From positions 186,001 to 250,000 of the forward strand of contig NZ_QICN01000005.1 of the NCBI RefSeq assembly GCF_003201205.1: DNA of 64,000 nt, read 5' to 3'. Shown piece after piece: positions 1 through 8,396 of the stretch. Numbering within the stretch: the stretch's first letter is position 1; the number at the start of each line of letters is the position of its first letter. The notes under the pieces were generated by a model, which was given only the letters and a program-made list of their open reading frames with translations, did no database searches and was not told the origin of the DNA. A program made the position numbers and the translations under genes. The stretch is from Sinimarinibacterium flocculans (GTDB lineage: Bacteria > Pseudomonadota > Gammaproteobacteria > Nevskiales > Nevskiaceae).

Positions 1-75
1 AGCGGCGCACGCTGGCGCTGAGCGGAACTGCCGGTACTATTGCGGCCCAGTCGAATCGACGAGGAGATCAGCCGG

Positions 76-708
76 ATGAAAGTCGTGAGCCGCAGCTTTC
101 GCGCCAATGGTCGCATCCCCGGGCGTTGCGCGTTTGCCGTCAAATCCCCGAAGACGCATGTCCGCCTGGCCGACAACCGCAATCCGCACCTGGCCTGGAG
201 CGGCGCCCCGCCCGGCACGCGCAGCTTCGTCGTGACCTGCATCGACGGCGACGCACCGACACGGCCGGATGACGTCAATCAGGAAGGCCGCCAGGTCCCC
301 GTGGACCTGCCACGCGCGGAGTTCGTCCACTGGCTGATGGTGGACATCCCGGTCGAGGTGACCGAGATCGCCGAGGGCAGCTGCTCGGCGTCGGTGACGG
401 CGCGCGGCAAGACGGCGCCCGGCGGGCCCGACGGCGCACGCCAGGGGCTGAACGACTACACCGGCTGGTTCGCCGGCGACCCCGAGATGGAGGGCCGCTA
501 CCTCGGCTACGACGGCCCGTGCCCGCCCTGGAATGATGCACGCGTGCACCACTATCGATTCGAGGTTTACGCCACCGATCTTGAGCGCTGCGACCTGGGA
601 GAGGCGTTCACGCTCGCGGACCTGCGTCAGGCCCTGCAGGGCCACATTCTGGCGCAGGGCGGGATCACCGGCCGCTACAGCCTGAACCCGCAGATCCGGC
701 TGCGCTGA
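76..708 (+). CDS. YbhB/YbcL family Raf kinase inhibitor-like (PEBP) protein
   Basis: A 210-residue protein of the bacterial phosphatidylethanolamine-binding protein fold (YbhB/YbcL family). Family members are small soluble proteins that bind anionic ligands; their cellular role is not settled. Recognisable features are the PHLAWSGAPPGTRSFVVTCIDGDAP stretch split around the ligand pocket (about residues 37-60), the HWLMVDIP segment, and GYDGPCPPWNDARVHHYRFEVYA near the C-terminus, which carries the PEBP ligand-site signature. I chose the ATG at 76 because GAGGAG (61-66) lies 9 nt upstream; a TTG at 40 in the same frame would add 12 residues without a ribosome site. It stands alone, 90 bp before a divergent-function protease gene. 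No signal peptide is visible, so a cytoplasmic location is likely. Confidence 0.88.
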   Translation: MKVVSRSFRANGRIPGRCAFAVKSPKTHVRLADNRNPHLAWSGAPPGTRSFVVTCIDGDAPTRPDDVNQEGRQVPVDLPRAEFVHWLMVDIPVEVTEIAEGSCSASVTARGKTAPGGPDGARQGLNDYTGWFAGDPEMEGRYLGYDGPCPPWNDARVHHYRFEVYATDLERCDLGEAFTLADLRQALQGHILAQGGITGRYSLNPQIRLR

Positions 709-797
709 CGCCAGGGCCCGCCCGGCCCGCGTGAAACTCGGATGCTGCAGCGCGGTCATAGGCGCGCAATCCAGTCTTTTCCCGATAAAGGAACCCG

Positions 798-2207
798 ATG
801 TCCAAAGATCTCGCCGTGAAAGTCGTCGCCCCCCTGGCGGTTTCCGCCTCGATCGTCGCTGCCGCGCTGGTGATGACCGGCGCCCCACCGCCGGCGCGCG
901 CCGACATTCCGCTGGCCGCGCCGGCCACGCAGCAGGGTCTGCCGACGCTTTCGCCGATGCTCAAGCAGGTGATGCCCGGCGTGGTGAACATCTCCGTCAC
1001 CGGCGCCGTCGAGGTACAGAACCCGTTCGGCCCCTTCATGGACGACCCGATGTTCCGCCGCTTCTTCGGCGTGCCTGACGTGCCGCGCGAGCGCGAATTC
1101 CAGTCCGTGGGCTCCGGTGTCGTGGTGGATGCGGGCAATGGCTACATCCTGACCAACAACCACGTGGTCGAGCGTGCGACCGAGATCAAGGTCTATCTCA
1201 ACGACGACCGCGAGTTCGACGCGGAACTGGTCGGCGGCGATCCGGAGACCGACGTGGCGGTGCTCAAGGTCAAGGCGGACAACCTGACGGCGGTGCCGAT
1301 GGGCGACTCCGACGCGATCGAGGTGGGCGACTTCGTTGTCGCCATCGGGTCACCGTTCAACCTGCGACACACGGTGACCAGCGGCATCGTCAGCGCGCTC
1401 GGCCGCACCGGCGTCTCCAATGGCTATGGCGACTTCATCCAGACCGACGCCTCGATCAACCCGGGCAATTCCGGCGGCGCGCTCGTCAACCTGCGCGGTG
1501 AGCTGGTCGGCGTTCCGTCGATGATCTTCTCGCGCTCGGGCGGCAACATCGGCATCGGCTTCGCGATCCCGGTCAACCTCGCCAAGAGCGTCATGGCGCA
1601 GCTCGTCGAGCACGGTGAAGTGGAGCGTGGCCGCATCGGCATCATGGGCCAGCCCCTGACACCCGATCTCGCCGAAGCCTTCGGCCTGAAGGATACGCGC
1701 GGCGCCGTCGTCACCCGCGTCCTGCCGGATTCGCCGGCAGAGAAGGCCGGACTCAAGACCGAGGACATCATCGTCGAGGCCAACGGCAAGACCATCAACG
1801 ACTTCCTCCAGCTGCGCAACATCGTCGGGCTGCTGCGCGTCGGCGACAAGGTTGCCCTCACCGTGATCCGCGACGGCAAGCGCAAGAAGATCACCGTCAC
1901 CGTGGGCAAGGACGACGAAGCCGCCTCATCCGGCGAGGAGCTGCACCCACGCCTGGCCGGCGCCACGTTCGCACCGGTCGACGAAAGTGCGCGCGGCGCT
2001 GCGGCTGACCGCGGCATCGTCGTGCAGTCGGTGCAGTCCGGTTCGCCGGCGGCACGCGCCGGCCTGCGCCAGGGCGACGTGATCCTCTCGGTCAACCGCA
2101 AGCCGGTGGCGACGATGGAAGCGTTCCGCGACGTCGCCAAGAGCAAGGGCCAACTGCTGCTGCACATCCGTCGTGGGCAGGGCGCGATGTTCCTGCTGCT
2201 GCAGTAA
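798..2207 (+). CDS. Do/DegQ (HtrA, MucD-like) periplasmic serine endoprotease
   Basis: Periplasmic quality-control protease and chaperone of the HtrA family, 469 residues, the usual length of DegP/DegQ/MucD. The N-terminus is a signal peptide with a long hydrophobic stretch ending at about residue 35 (ARA-D). The trypsin-like domain carries the catalytic triad His122 (TNNHVV), Asp152 (TDVAVLKV) and Ser225 (GNSGGAL). Two PDZ domains follow: about residues 270-360 (GRIGIMGQ...) and 385-469 (RGIVVQSVQSGSPAARAGL). The Q-linker characteristic of E. coli DegP is not obvious, which favours the DegQ/MucD side. The gene is preceded by an AT-rich gap with no strong extracytoplasmic-stress promoter that I can identify. 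A GC-rich inverted repeat follows the stop codon. Confidence 0.95.
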   Translation: MSKDLAVKVVAPLAVSASIVAAALVMTGAPPPARADIPLAAPATQQGLPTLSPMLKQVMPGVVNISVTGAVEVQNPFGPFMDDPMFRRFFGVPDVPREREFQSVGSGVVVDAGNGYILTNNHVVERATEIKVYLNDDREFDAELVGGDPETDVAVLKVKADNLTAVPMGDSDAIEVGDFVVAIGSPFNLRHTVTSGIVSALGRTGVSNGYGDFIQTDASINPGNSGGALVNLRGELVGVPSMIFSRSGGNIGIGFAIPVNLAKSVMAQLVEHGEVERGRIGIMGQPLTPDLAEAFGLKDTRGAVVTRVLPDSPAEKAGLKTEDIIVEANGKTINDFLQLRNIVGLLRVGDKVALTVIRDGKRKKITVTVGKDDEAASSGEELHPRLAGATFAPVDESARGAAADRGIVVQSVQSGSPAARAGLRQGDVILSVNRKPVATMEAFRDVAKSKGQLLLHIRRGQGAMFLLLQ

Positions 2208-2236
2208 GGCCGCTTCCGGTTTGACGTTTCCCGCAG

Positions 2237-2263
2237 GCGCCCGGGGGCACCACCCCCGGGCGC
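2237..2263 (+). terminator. GC-rich inverted repeat after the Do protease gene, possible terminator
   Basis: Perfect 11-bp arms (GCGCCCGGGGG at 2237-2247 and its complement at 2253-2263) with a 5-nt loop, 30 bp after the protease stop codon. No T-tract follows (TTCGCG), so it may be a weak or Rho-assisted terminator, or only a transcript-end stabiliser. The rest of the 2208-2372 gap holds no gene. Confidence 0.5.
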
Positions 2264-2372
2264 TTCGCGTTGCAGCGCGCGCCGACGGCATCCCTTCGAA
2301 TCCGGTGCCTACCGTTGCCGGCACCTTTTTTTTGCTGGAAACTGGACGCTGGACACTGGAAACTGCCGTTCA

Positions 2373-2573
2373 ATGATCGATGCCGAAGTCCAGCAACTCG
2401 AAGAGCGCGTGCAGCGCCTGATCGCCGCGTTCCGGCAGGCGCGCCTCGAGCAGAAGCGCGCGCTGCAGGAGCGTGATCGCCTGCTGGCACTCAATGCCGA
2501 GCTGCGGCGGCGTATCGAAGGCATCGTCGATCGCGTGCGTTCGCTCGAGTCCGAATCGGAGCACGAAGCGTGA
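2373..2573 (+). CDS. TIGR02449-type small coiled-coil protein (ZapB-like) upstream of zapA
   Basis: A 66-residue, highly charged protein that is almost entirely a predicted coiled coil (EVQQLEERVQRLIAAFRQAR, then LQERDRLLALNAELRRRIEG with leucines at heptad spacing). Its size, composition and position directly before zapA match the TIGR02449 family, a ZapB-like protein encoded next to zapA in many gammaproteobacteria; a role at the divisome is inferred from that neighbourhood. The ATG at 2373 has no strong Shine-Dalgarno sequence. Its stop codon overlaps the GTG start of zapA by four bases, so the two genes should be translationally coupled. Confidence 0.8.
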   Translation: MIDAEVQQLEERVQRLIAAFRQARLEQKRALQERDRLLALNAELRRRIEGIVDRVRSLESESEHEA

Positions 2574-2902
2574 GTACCAGGGATCCGGGGCAGAAGCCCG
2601 CTGACGAACCGCTGTCGATCACCGTGCGCATCATGGGCAAGGAGTACAGCGTCATCTGCCCGGCTGAGGAGCACGAGGCGCTGGTGAAGAGCGCCGACTT
2701 CCTCAACGAGCGCATGACCAGCATCCGCCGCCGCGGCAAGGCCCTCGGCACCGAGAAGATTGCCGTCATGGCGGCACTGAACATCGCGCGCGAACTGCTC
2801 GAACTCAAGGGCGTTGAAGGGGTTGCGAGCGCGAGCCCGGAGTCGGTCCACCGCCTGCGCCAACTGGCGCTGGACATCGATTCCACCTTGTCGATCGAGT
2901 GA
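2570..2902 (+). CDS. zapA: Cell division protein ZapA
   Basis: A 110-residue Z-ring-associated protein that bundles FtsZ filaments. The N-terminal globular part contains ITVRIMGKEYSVICPAEE (residues 17-34) followed by an ERM-type segment and a long C-terminal helix (KIAVMAALNIARELLELKG) that forms the dimer coiled coil. Start is GTG at 2570, overlapping the preceding gene by 4 bp. The order small coiled-coil gene - zapA - 6S RNA - formyl-THF cyclo-ligase is conserved in gammaproteobacteria and supports the assignment strongly. Length is normal for the family. Confidence 0.95.
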   Translation: MSTRDPGQKPADEPLSITVRIMGKEYSVICPAEEHEALVKSADFLNERMTSIRRRGKALGTEKIAVMAALNIARELLELKGVEGVASASPESVHRLRQLALDIDSTLSIE

Positions 2903-2956
2903 TCGTCGGCAGCGCGCACGCGACCGCCGGCGCCGACCGGACCGGAGCGTCGATGC

Positions 2957-2962
2957 TATGCT
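2957..2962 (+). promoter_or_regulatory. -10 element of the 6S RNA promoter
   Basis: TATGCT sits 6 nt before the inferred 6S RNA 5' end at 2969. No convincing -35 hexamer is seen in the GC-rich DNA about 17 bp upstream, which lies just beyond the zapA stop codon. Assignment rests on its position relative to the well-folded RNA. Confidence 0.6.
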
Positions 2963-2968
2963 TGTCGC

Positions 2969-3154
2969 GTGTCTCCTGCGGTGTTCGACAGCCGGTCTGG
3001 AACCCCTTGAGCCTATTTGCACCCTTAGGGAGCCGTAACCGCGCCGGGCGTGCAGGCCCACCTTCGCAGTGGGAAGCCCGATGGTGCGGCGAGGTGCCCA
3101 CTTGAGACTTCGTCTCAAGGTCGATGACCGGATGACGGCACAGGCGGGAGACAC
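2969..3154 (+). ncRNA. ssrS: 6S RNA
   Basis: 6S RNA binds sigma-70 RNA polymerase holoenzyme and represses transcription in stationary phase. The region keeps the typical gammaproteobacterial 6S sequence blocks: TGTTCGACAGCCGG near the 5' end, CCCCTTGAGCC, the hairpin around TTGAGACTTCGTCTCAAGG, and GGCACAGGCGGGA near the 3' end. A terminal stem closes the molecule: GTGTCTCCTGC at 2969-2979 pairs with GCGGGAGACAC at 3144-3154, with one G-U pair. This gives 186 nt, close to the 184 nt of E. coli. A -10 box lies 6 nt upstream. Genomic position between zapA and the formyl-THF cyclo-ligase gene is the classical one. The 3' strand of the terminal stem runs into the start of the next coding region, which is unusual. 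Confidence 0.92.
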
Positions 3155-3725
3155 CACCCAACTCAAGCGCGCGCTGCGCCGCCAACTGCGGTCGCAGCGC
3201 GCTCGCATTCCCACACCGGCAAGGCTCAGGGCCGCGCAACGCGCAACGGCCGTGCTGGTACGAACGCGGATCTGGCGCCAGGCGCGGCACGTCGGAATCT
3301 ATCTGGCATCCGGAAGCGAGCTGCCGACGACGCCGCTGATCGATGCCGCGCTGCGCGCCGGCAAGCTGCTGTACGTGCCGCGCATCGGCGCGGCAGGCAC
3401 GATGCGCTACGTCGCCTGGACGCCCGGTGCGGGCATGCGCCGCAATCGCCACGGCATTGCCGAACCGCGGCTGACGCGGGCCCGCCCCTGGCGCGGGCTC
3501 GACCTGATGATCGTGCCGCTGGTGGGATTCGACCGCAGCGGCTATCGTCTCGGCGCCGGCGGCGGATACTACGACCGCCTGCTCGCCCGTCGCTGCATCG
3601 CGCACCCGCCATGCCTGGGCTGGGCGCTGGCACAACAGCTCATTCCCGCCGTGCCGCGCGATCCCTGGGATCGGCCCGTGGACGGCACCGTCACCGAACG
3701 AGGTCTGGTATGGCGTACTGGCTGA
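3132..3725 (+). CDS. 5-formyltetrahydrofolate cyclo-ligase
   Basis: Converts 5-formyl-THF to 5,10-methenyl-THF using ATP, recycling a folate storage or inhibitor form. The 197-residue product has the family signature: basic N-terminal LKRALRRQLRSQR, the segment VGIYLASGSELPTTPLI (residues 54-70), and the nucleotide/substrate loop GYRLGAGGGYYDRLLA (about residues 138-153). The ATG at 3132 is the only credible in-frame start, though it lies inside the 3' end of the 6S RNA; an upstream in-frame ATG at 3069 would overlap most of that RNA. In E. coli the equivalent gene (ygfA) is co-transcribed with 6S RNA. The 3' end overlaps the next gene by 16 bp. Confidence 0.9.
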   Translation: MTAQAGDTTQLKRALRRQLRSQRARIPTPARLRAAQRATAVLVRTRIWRQARHVGIYLASGSELPTTPLIDAALRAGKLLYVPRIGAAGTMRYVAWTPGAGMRRNRHGIAEPRLTRARPWRGLDLMIVPLVGFDRSGYRLGAGGGYYDRLLARRCIAHPPCLGWALAQQLIPAVPRDPWDRPVDGTVTERGLVWRTG

Positions 3726-4177
3726 TGAAATCCGAGCCCGACTGCTTCTCGATCGACGATCTGGCCAGGCGGCCGAAGAAGACGTCCGGCTGGGATGGCG
3801 TGCGCAACTACCAGGTGCGCAACATGTTCCGCGACCAGATGAAGGCCGGCGACAAGGCCTTCTTCTACCACTCCAGCTGTGCCGAACCGGGCGTCGTCGG
3901 GATCATGCGCATCGTCTCCGGTGCCTACCCGGACCCGACGCAGTTCGACCCCGCAGCTGATCACTACGATCCGAAATCCACGCGCGAGAACCCGCGCTGG
4001 CTGCAGGTCGACGTGCAGTTCGAGAAGAAGCTGACGAAGCCGGTGACGCTGGCCACGTTGCGGGCACACGCCGCCAAGCTCAAGGGCATGCTCCTGCTCG
4101 CACCCGGCTCGCGGCTGTCGGTGACACCGGTGCGCCCGGAGCACTGGGACTACGTGCTCAACCTCGCCGGCGAGTAG
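3710..4177 (+). CDS. EVE domain protein (PUA-like fold)
   Basis: A 155-residue single-domain protein starting MAYWLMKSEPDCFSIDDL, the hallmark N-terminus of the EVE family (thymocyte nuclear protein 1-like). EVE domains have a PUA/YTH-like fold and are thought to bind modified nucleobases in RNA or DNA; no enzymatic activity is known. Further family blocks are GVRNYQVRNMF, GDKAFFYHSSC, GVVGIMRIV and RWLQVDVQF. The start is placed at 3710 because everything upstream in frame lies inside the preceding gene in another frame. It overlaps the formyl-THF cyclo-ligase gene by 16 bp and is probably co-transcribed. Some EVE proteins occur near defence genes, but here the setting is housekeeping. Confidence 0.9.
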   Translation: MAYWLMKSEPDCFSIDDLARRPKKTSGWDGVRNYQVRNMFRDQMKAGDKAFFYHSSCAEPGVVGIMRIVSGAYPDPTQFDPAADHYDPKSTRENPRWLQVDVQFEKKLTKPVTLATLRAHAAKLKGMLLLAPGSRLSVTPVRPEHWDYVLNLAGE

Positions 4178-4202
4178 TCCGGCAGCTCCGGTCGAGGCGT
4201 CG

Positions 4203-5765
4203 TCAGTCGGTGCCGAGGAACAGGCGGTACGCCGGGTTGTCGCTCTCCTCGACATAGGCGTAGCCCAGCGCATCGAGCGATCGCCGGCACTCCGCCCACT
4301 GCCTCTTCGGCACCTGCAGACCGCACAGGACGCGGCCGTAGGCAGCGCCATGGTTGCGGTAGTGGAACAGCGAGATGTTCCAGCGCGAGCCGATGGCGTT
4401 GAGGAAGTCGAGCGCAGCGCCGGGGCGCTCGGGAAACTCGAAGCGAAACAGGCGCTCGTCGGCGAGCCCTGGGCAACGTCCGCCGACCATGAAGCGGACG
4501 TGCAGCTTCGCCATCTCGTTGCCACTCATGTCGACCACGTCGTAGCCCGCATCCCGCAGGCCGGCGAGCACCGCCGCACGCTGCTCGGCCCCGTCGGTGA
4601 TGCGGATGCCGACGAAGATATGCGCCGCCTCGGCCGAGCTGTAGCGGTAGTTGAACTCGGTGATCAGGCGCTTGCCGATCTGCTTGAGGAAGCGCTTGTA
4701 GGCTCCCGGCTGCTCGGGGATGGTCACGGCCAGCAGCATCTCCGCCTCGTCGCCGAGTTCGGCACGCTCGGCGATATGCCGCAGGCGATCGAAATTGAGG
4801 TTGGCGCCGGAGACGATCGCGGCCAGCGTCCGGCCGCTGACCCGCTTCTCGTGGACCCAGCGCTTGAGCCCTGCCAGGGCAAGTGCCCCGGCCGGCTCCG
4901 GCAACGAGCGGTTCTCGTAGAACAGGTCCCGCGTGGCGGCGCAGATCTCGTCGACGCTGACGGTGACGCAGCCATCGACGAGATGCCGGGCGACGCGGAA
5001 GTTCTCCTCGCCGACCTGCCGGACGGCGACGCCGTCGGCAAACAGCCCGACCTGCGGCAGCACGACCCGGCGGCCGGCGCGCATCGCCGCATCGAAGCAG
5101 TTCGAGTCGTCGGGCTCGACCGCGATGACCTTGGTCTTCGGTCGCGCGGACTTGATCCATGCCGCAACACCGGCCAGCAGGCCACCGCCGCCCACCGGCA
5201 CGAACACCGCATCGAGGTCGCCGCACTGCTCGAGCAGTTCGCGCCCGACGGTGCCCTGCCCGGCAATGACATCGGGATCGTCATAGGGATGGACCAGGGT
5301 CATGCCCTTGTCCGCCGCGAGCGCCAGCGCATGCTCGCGGGCATCGTCGTAGGCGTCGCCGTGCAGGATCGCCTTGCCGCCGAGCGCCCGCACCGAGTCG
5401 ACCTTCACCCCGGGGGTGGTGCGCGGCATGACGATCCACGCGGTGAGCCCCAGCTGCCGCGCCGCCAGCGCGACGCCTTGTGCATGGTTGCCGGCCGACG
5501 CCGTGATCACGCCACGCGCACGTTCGGCTGCGGACAGCTGCGCGATGCGGTTGTAGGCGCCGCGCAGCTTGAAGGAATGCACCGACTGCTGGTCCTCGCG
5601 CTTGAGCAGCACGCGATTGTCGAGCCGCTGCGACAGCTTGCGTGCCTCTTCGAGCGCACTGACCACGGCAACGTCGTAGACCTTCGCCGCTTCGATACGG
5701 GCACGGTAGCCTTCGAGCAGTCGAGCGGTGTCGTGGCCGGCTGCGGGCCGGGTGGGTGGCGTCAA
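4203..5765 (-). CDS. ilvA: Threonine ammonia-lyase, biosynthetic
   Basis: Deaminates threonine to 2-oxobutanoate, the first step of isoleucine synthesis, using PLP. The 520-residue protein matches the length of E. coli IlvA. The PLP lysine is Lys66 in HSFKLRGAYN; phosphate-binding glycines are in PVGGGGLLAG; SAGNHAQG is also present. The C-terminal about 190 residues carry two ACT-like regulatory domains (MLLAVTIPEQPGAYKRFLKQ and RLFRFEFPERPGAALDFLNA), implying isoleucine/valine allosteric control. The start is TTG at 5765, supported by GAGGAG at 5774-5779; no ATG lies at a sensible position and the frame stays open far upstream without coding similarity. It is divergent from proC, sharing a 99-bp intergenic region. 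Confidence 0.95.
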   Translation of the reverse strand: MTPPTRPAAGHDTARLLEGYRARIEAAKVYDVAVVSALEEARKLSQRLDNRVLLKREDQQSVHSFKLRGAYNRIAQLSAAERARGVITASAGNHAQGVALAARQLGLTAWIVMPRTTPGVKVDSVRALGGKAILHGDAYDDAREHALALAADKGMTLVHPYDDPDVIAGQGTVGRELLEQCGDLDAVFVPVGGGGLLAGVAAWIKSARPKTKVIAVEPDDSNCFDAAMRAGRRVVLPQVGLFADGVAVRQVGEENFRVARHLVDGCVTVSVDEICAATRDLFYENRSLPEPAGALALAGLKRWVHEKRVSGRTLAAIVSGANLNFDRLRHIAERAELGDEAEMLLAVTIPEQPGAYKRFLKQIGKRLITEFNYRYSSAEAAHIFVGIRITDGAEQRAAVLAGLRDAGYDVVDMSGNEMAKLHVRFMVGGRCPGLADERLFRFEFPERPGAALDFLNAIGSRWNISLFHYRNHGAAYGRVLCGLQVPKRQWAECRRSLDALGYAYVEESDNPAYRLFLGTD

Positions 5766-5864
5766 GACGGGAACTCCTCGCGGATGGCGGTCGCGCGGAT
5801 GAGCCGCGCTACGCGATGCCCTATCATACCGCGCACTCTCGCCCTCCCCTCCACGGTCACGAGC

Positions 5865-6680
5865 ATGTCCTCGCGCATTGCCTTCATTGGCGGCGGCAAC
5901 ATGGCAGCCAGCCTGATCGGCGGCCTGCTGGCGGCCGGCCATGCGGCGCAGGACATCCGTGTCGCCGAGATCGGTGCCGAGCGGCGCGAGTGGCTGCAGC
6001 GCCGTTTCGGGATCGCGGTCTTCGAGCGGCCGGGCGATGCCATCGCACGGGCGCAGGCCGTCGTCCTCGCCGTGAAGCCGCAACAGATGCGCGAGGCGCT
6101 CGCCGGACTGCGACCGGCGGCGGGAACGCTCGTCGTGTCGATCGCTGCCGGGCTGCGGCTGGCGAGCCTGGAGCGCTGGCTCGGCCCCGGGTTGCACTAC
6201 GTACGCAGCATGCCGAACACCCCGGCGCTGCTGGGCGCCGGTATCAGCGGCCTGTACGCCGCCCCGGGGACGCCGGCCGAGGTGCTCGGTCTGGCGGAAT
6301 CGATCCTCGCGGCCGCCGGCGAGTGCGTCTGGCTCGGCGACGAATCGCAGATGGACGCGGTGACGGCGCTGTCGGGCTCCGGCCCGGCCTACTACTTCGC
6401 ACTCACCGAAGCCCTGCGCGATGCCGGCACGGCGCTGGGCCTAGCCCCGGAAACCGCTGCCCGGCTGGCCCGTCAGACCTTCATCGGCGCCGCGCGGATG
6501 GCGGACGGCGAAGACGACGTCGCCGAACTGCGCGCGCGCGTCACCTCCAGGGGCGGCACCACCGAAGCCGCGTTGCAGCGACTGCAGTCCGGCGGACTGG
6601 ATGCGCTGCTCAAGGACGCCCTGGGCGCGGCTGCGCAGCGCGGGGCCGAACTCGGCTCCACCCTCGACCCGGAGCTCTGA
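5865..6680 (+). CDS. proC: Pyrroline-5-carboxylate reductase
   Basis: Last enzyme of proline synthesis, reducing 1-pyrroline-5-carboxylate with NAD(P)H. The 271-residue product begins MSSRIAFIGGGNMAASLIGG, the Rossmann dinucleotide motif. Other family blocks are LAVKPQQM, RSMPNTPALLGAG and the C-terminal signature DAVTALSGSGPAYYFALTEAL followed by VTSRGGTTEAAL, typical of the dimerisation domain. The stop codon overlaps the start of the yggT-like gene (TGATG), so translation of the pair is coupled; proC-yggT adjacency is common in proteobacteria. Divergent from ilvA. Confidence 0.96.
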   Translation: MSSRIAFIGGGNMAASLIGGLLAAGHAAQDIRVAEIGAERREWLQRRFGIAVFERPGDAIARAQAVVLAVKPQQMREALAGLRPAAGTLVVSIAAGLRLASLERWLGPGLHYVRSMPNTPALLGAGISGLYAAPGTPAEVLGLAESILAAAGECVWLGDESQMDAVTALSGSGPAYYFALTEALRDAGTALGLAPETAARLARQTFIGAARMADGEDDVAELRARVTSRGGTTEAALQRLQSGGLDALLKDALGAAAQRGAELGSTLDPEL

Positions 6681-7237
6681 TGGGCGCGAACACCTCCAAT
6701 GCCATGCTGTTCCTGCTCACGACGCTGTTCGACCTCGTGCTGTGGGCATGGCTGCTGCGCATCATCCTGCAGGCGACGCGCGCCGAGTTCTACAACCCGA
6801 TCTCGCAGGCGATCTGGCAGATCACGCGCTATCCGACCGACTGGCTGCGACCGGTCATCCCCAATGTGCGCAATATCAACATCGGCGCGGTCATCGTCGC
6901 CTTCGCCATCGCCCTGATCTACGTCCACCTGATCGACGGCATGCTGCGGCTGCGCTACAGCGAGGTCACGCTGGTGATCTCCGCCGTGCTGAAACTGCTC
7001 GTCCTGAGCCTGAACCTCTATACCTTCACGATCTTCATCCAGGCCATCATGTCCTGGCTGGGCCCCGGCGTGAACAACCCGGCCAGCAACATCCTGTGGA
7101 GCGTCAACGAGCCTCTGCTGCGGCCGGCACGCCGCATCATCCCGCCCCTCTCCGGGCTGGACCTGTCGCCGCTCGCGGTGATCCTGCTGCTGCAGGTCCT
7201 CAACCGCCTGCTGCCGCTGCCGGGCGCATTCCGATAA
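6680..7237 (+). CDS. YggT family integral membrane protein
   Basis: A 185-residue membrane protein with four hydrophobic segments arranged as two YggT repeats. Each repeat has a long helix followed by an R-P containing amphipathic stretch: [37 protein letters not shown] is repeated later as [41 protein letters not shown] (both patterns seen directly). YggT (CcmK/Ycf19-related) proteins are implicated in osmotic-shock resistance and membrane organisation, but the mechanism is unknown. Start codon overlaps the proC stop. It is followed after 10 bp by metX, so a proC-yggT-metX-metW-DUF4426 transcript is likely. Confidence 0.92.
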   Translation: MGANTSNAMLFLLTTLFDLVLWAWLLRIILQATRAEFYNPISQAIWQITRYPTDWLRPVIPNVRNINIGAVIVAFAIALIYVHLIDGMLRLRYSEVTLVISAVLKLLVLSLNLYTFTIFIQAIMSWLGPGVNNPASNILWSVNEPLLRPARRIIPPLSGLDLSPLAVILLLQVLNRLLPLPGAFR

Positions 7238-7247
7238 TCAGCGGCCG

Positions 7248-8396
7248 ATGAGCACCGGCTTCCCCGCCGACTCCGTGGGGCTGGTACAGCCCCGACGCAT
7301 CCCGATCGCCCAGCCGCTGACGCTGGACTGCGGGCGCGTCCTGCCGCAGCACGAGCTGATGGTCGAAACCTACGGCACGCTCAACGCCGCCCACAGCAAT
7401 GCGGTGCTGATCTGCCATGCGCTGTCCGGTGATCATCACGCGGCCGGCTTTCACGATGCGCAGGATCGCAAGCCGGGCTGGTGGGACAGTTGCATCGGGC
7501 CGGGCAAGCCGATCGACACGAACCGCTTCTTCGTCGTCTCGCTGAACAATCTCGGCGGCTGCCAGGGCTCCACCGGCCCGAGCACCGTCAATCCGGAGAC
7601 GGGCCGGCCCTACGGGCCGGACTTTCCGCTGCTGACGGTCCGCGACTGGGTGCGCTCGCAGGCCCTGCTGGCCGATGCGCTGGGCATCGGGCGCTGGGCC
7701 GCGGTGGTGGGCGGCAGTCTCGGCGGCATGCAGGTCATGCAGTGGACCATCGACCAGCCCGAGCGCGTTGCCCACGCCTTGGTGATCGCGGCGGCGCCCA
7801 AGCTGTCGGCACAGAACATCGCGTTCAACGAAATCGCCCGCCAGGCGATCCTGTCCGATCCGGACTTCCATGGCGGCCGCTTCTACGATCACGGCGTCGT
7901 GCCGACCCACGGACTCAAGCTCGCCCGCATGCTCGGCCACATCACCTACCTGTCCGACGAGGCGATGCGTGCGAAGTTCGGCCGCCTGCAGCGGGTCAAC
8001 CAGTTCAGCTTCAACTTCGATGTCGAGTTCGAGGTGGAAAGCTACCTGCGCTACCAGGGACAGTCCTTCGTCGAGCGCTTCGACGCCAACACCTACCTGC
8101 TGATGACCAAGGCGCTGGACTACTTCGACCCGGCCCGCGAACACGGCGACGATCTCGCCGCCGCGTTCCGCAGGGCGCAGGCGCGCTTCCTGGTGATCGC
8201 ATTCTCCAGCGACTGGCGCTTCTCGCCGCAACGTTCGCGCGAGATCGTCCGGGCCCTGGTCCGCGCCGGTCGCGATGTCTCCTACGCGCTGATCGAGTCG
8301 ACGCTCGGCCACGACGACTTCCTGATGCCGATCCCGCAGTACCAGCGGGTCCTGCGCGACTATCTCGACCGCGTAGCCCGCGAGGCCGGCACATGA
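7248..8396 (+). CDS. metX: Homoserine O-acyltransferase MetX (acetyl- or succinyl-)
   Basis: Activates the hydroxyl of homoserine with an acyl-CoA in the first committed step of methionine synthesis. The 382-residue protein is an alpha/beta-hydrolase with the family nucleophile motif [12 protein letters not shown] (Ser157), Asp322 in SSDWRFSP and His355 in LGHDDFLM as the triad. Other MetX blocks are [21 protein letters not shown] and [17 protein letters not shown]. In gammaproteobacteria many proteins of this family use succinyl-CoA (MetXS); I cannot settle acyl-donor choice by eye. Its stop codon overlaps the metW start (ATGA), the usual arrangement, consistent with a MetX-MetW functional pair. 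Confidence 0.94.
   Translation: MSTGFPADSVGLVQPRRIPIAQPLTLDCGRVLPQHELMVETYGTLNAAHSNAVLICHALSGDHHAAGFHDAQDRKPGWWDSCIGPGKPIDTNRFFVVSLNNLGGCQGSTGPSTVNPETGRPYGPDFPLLTVRDWVRSQALLADALGIGRWAAVVGGSLGGMQVMQWTIDQPERVAHALVIAAAPKLSAQNIAFNEIARQAILSDPDFHGGRFYDHGVVPTHGLKLARMLGHITYLSDEAMRAKFGRLQRVNQFSFNFDVEFEVESYLRYQGQSFVERFDANTYLLMTKALDYFDPAREHGDDLAAAFRRAQARFLVIAFSSDWRFSPQRSREIVRALVRAGRDVSYALIESTLGHDDFLMPIPQYQRVLRDYLDRVAREAGT

Noticed and set aside
4350..5864. Plus-strand extension upstream of proC, opposite ilvA
   Set aside because: Antisense to ilvA; the proC family start at 5865 is clear and the extension has no similarity to anything.
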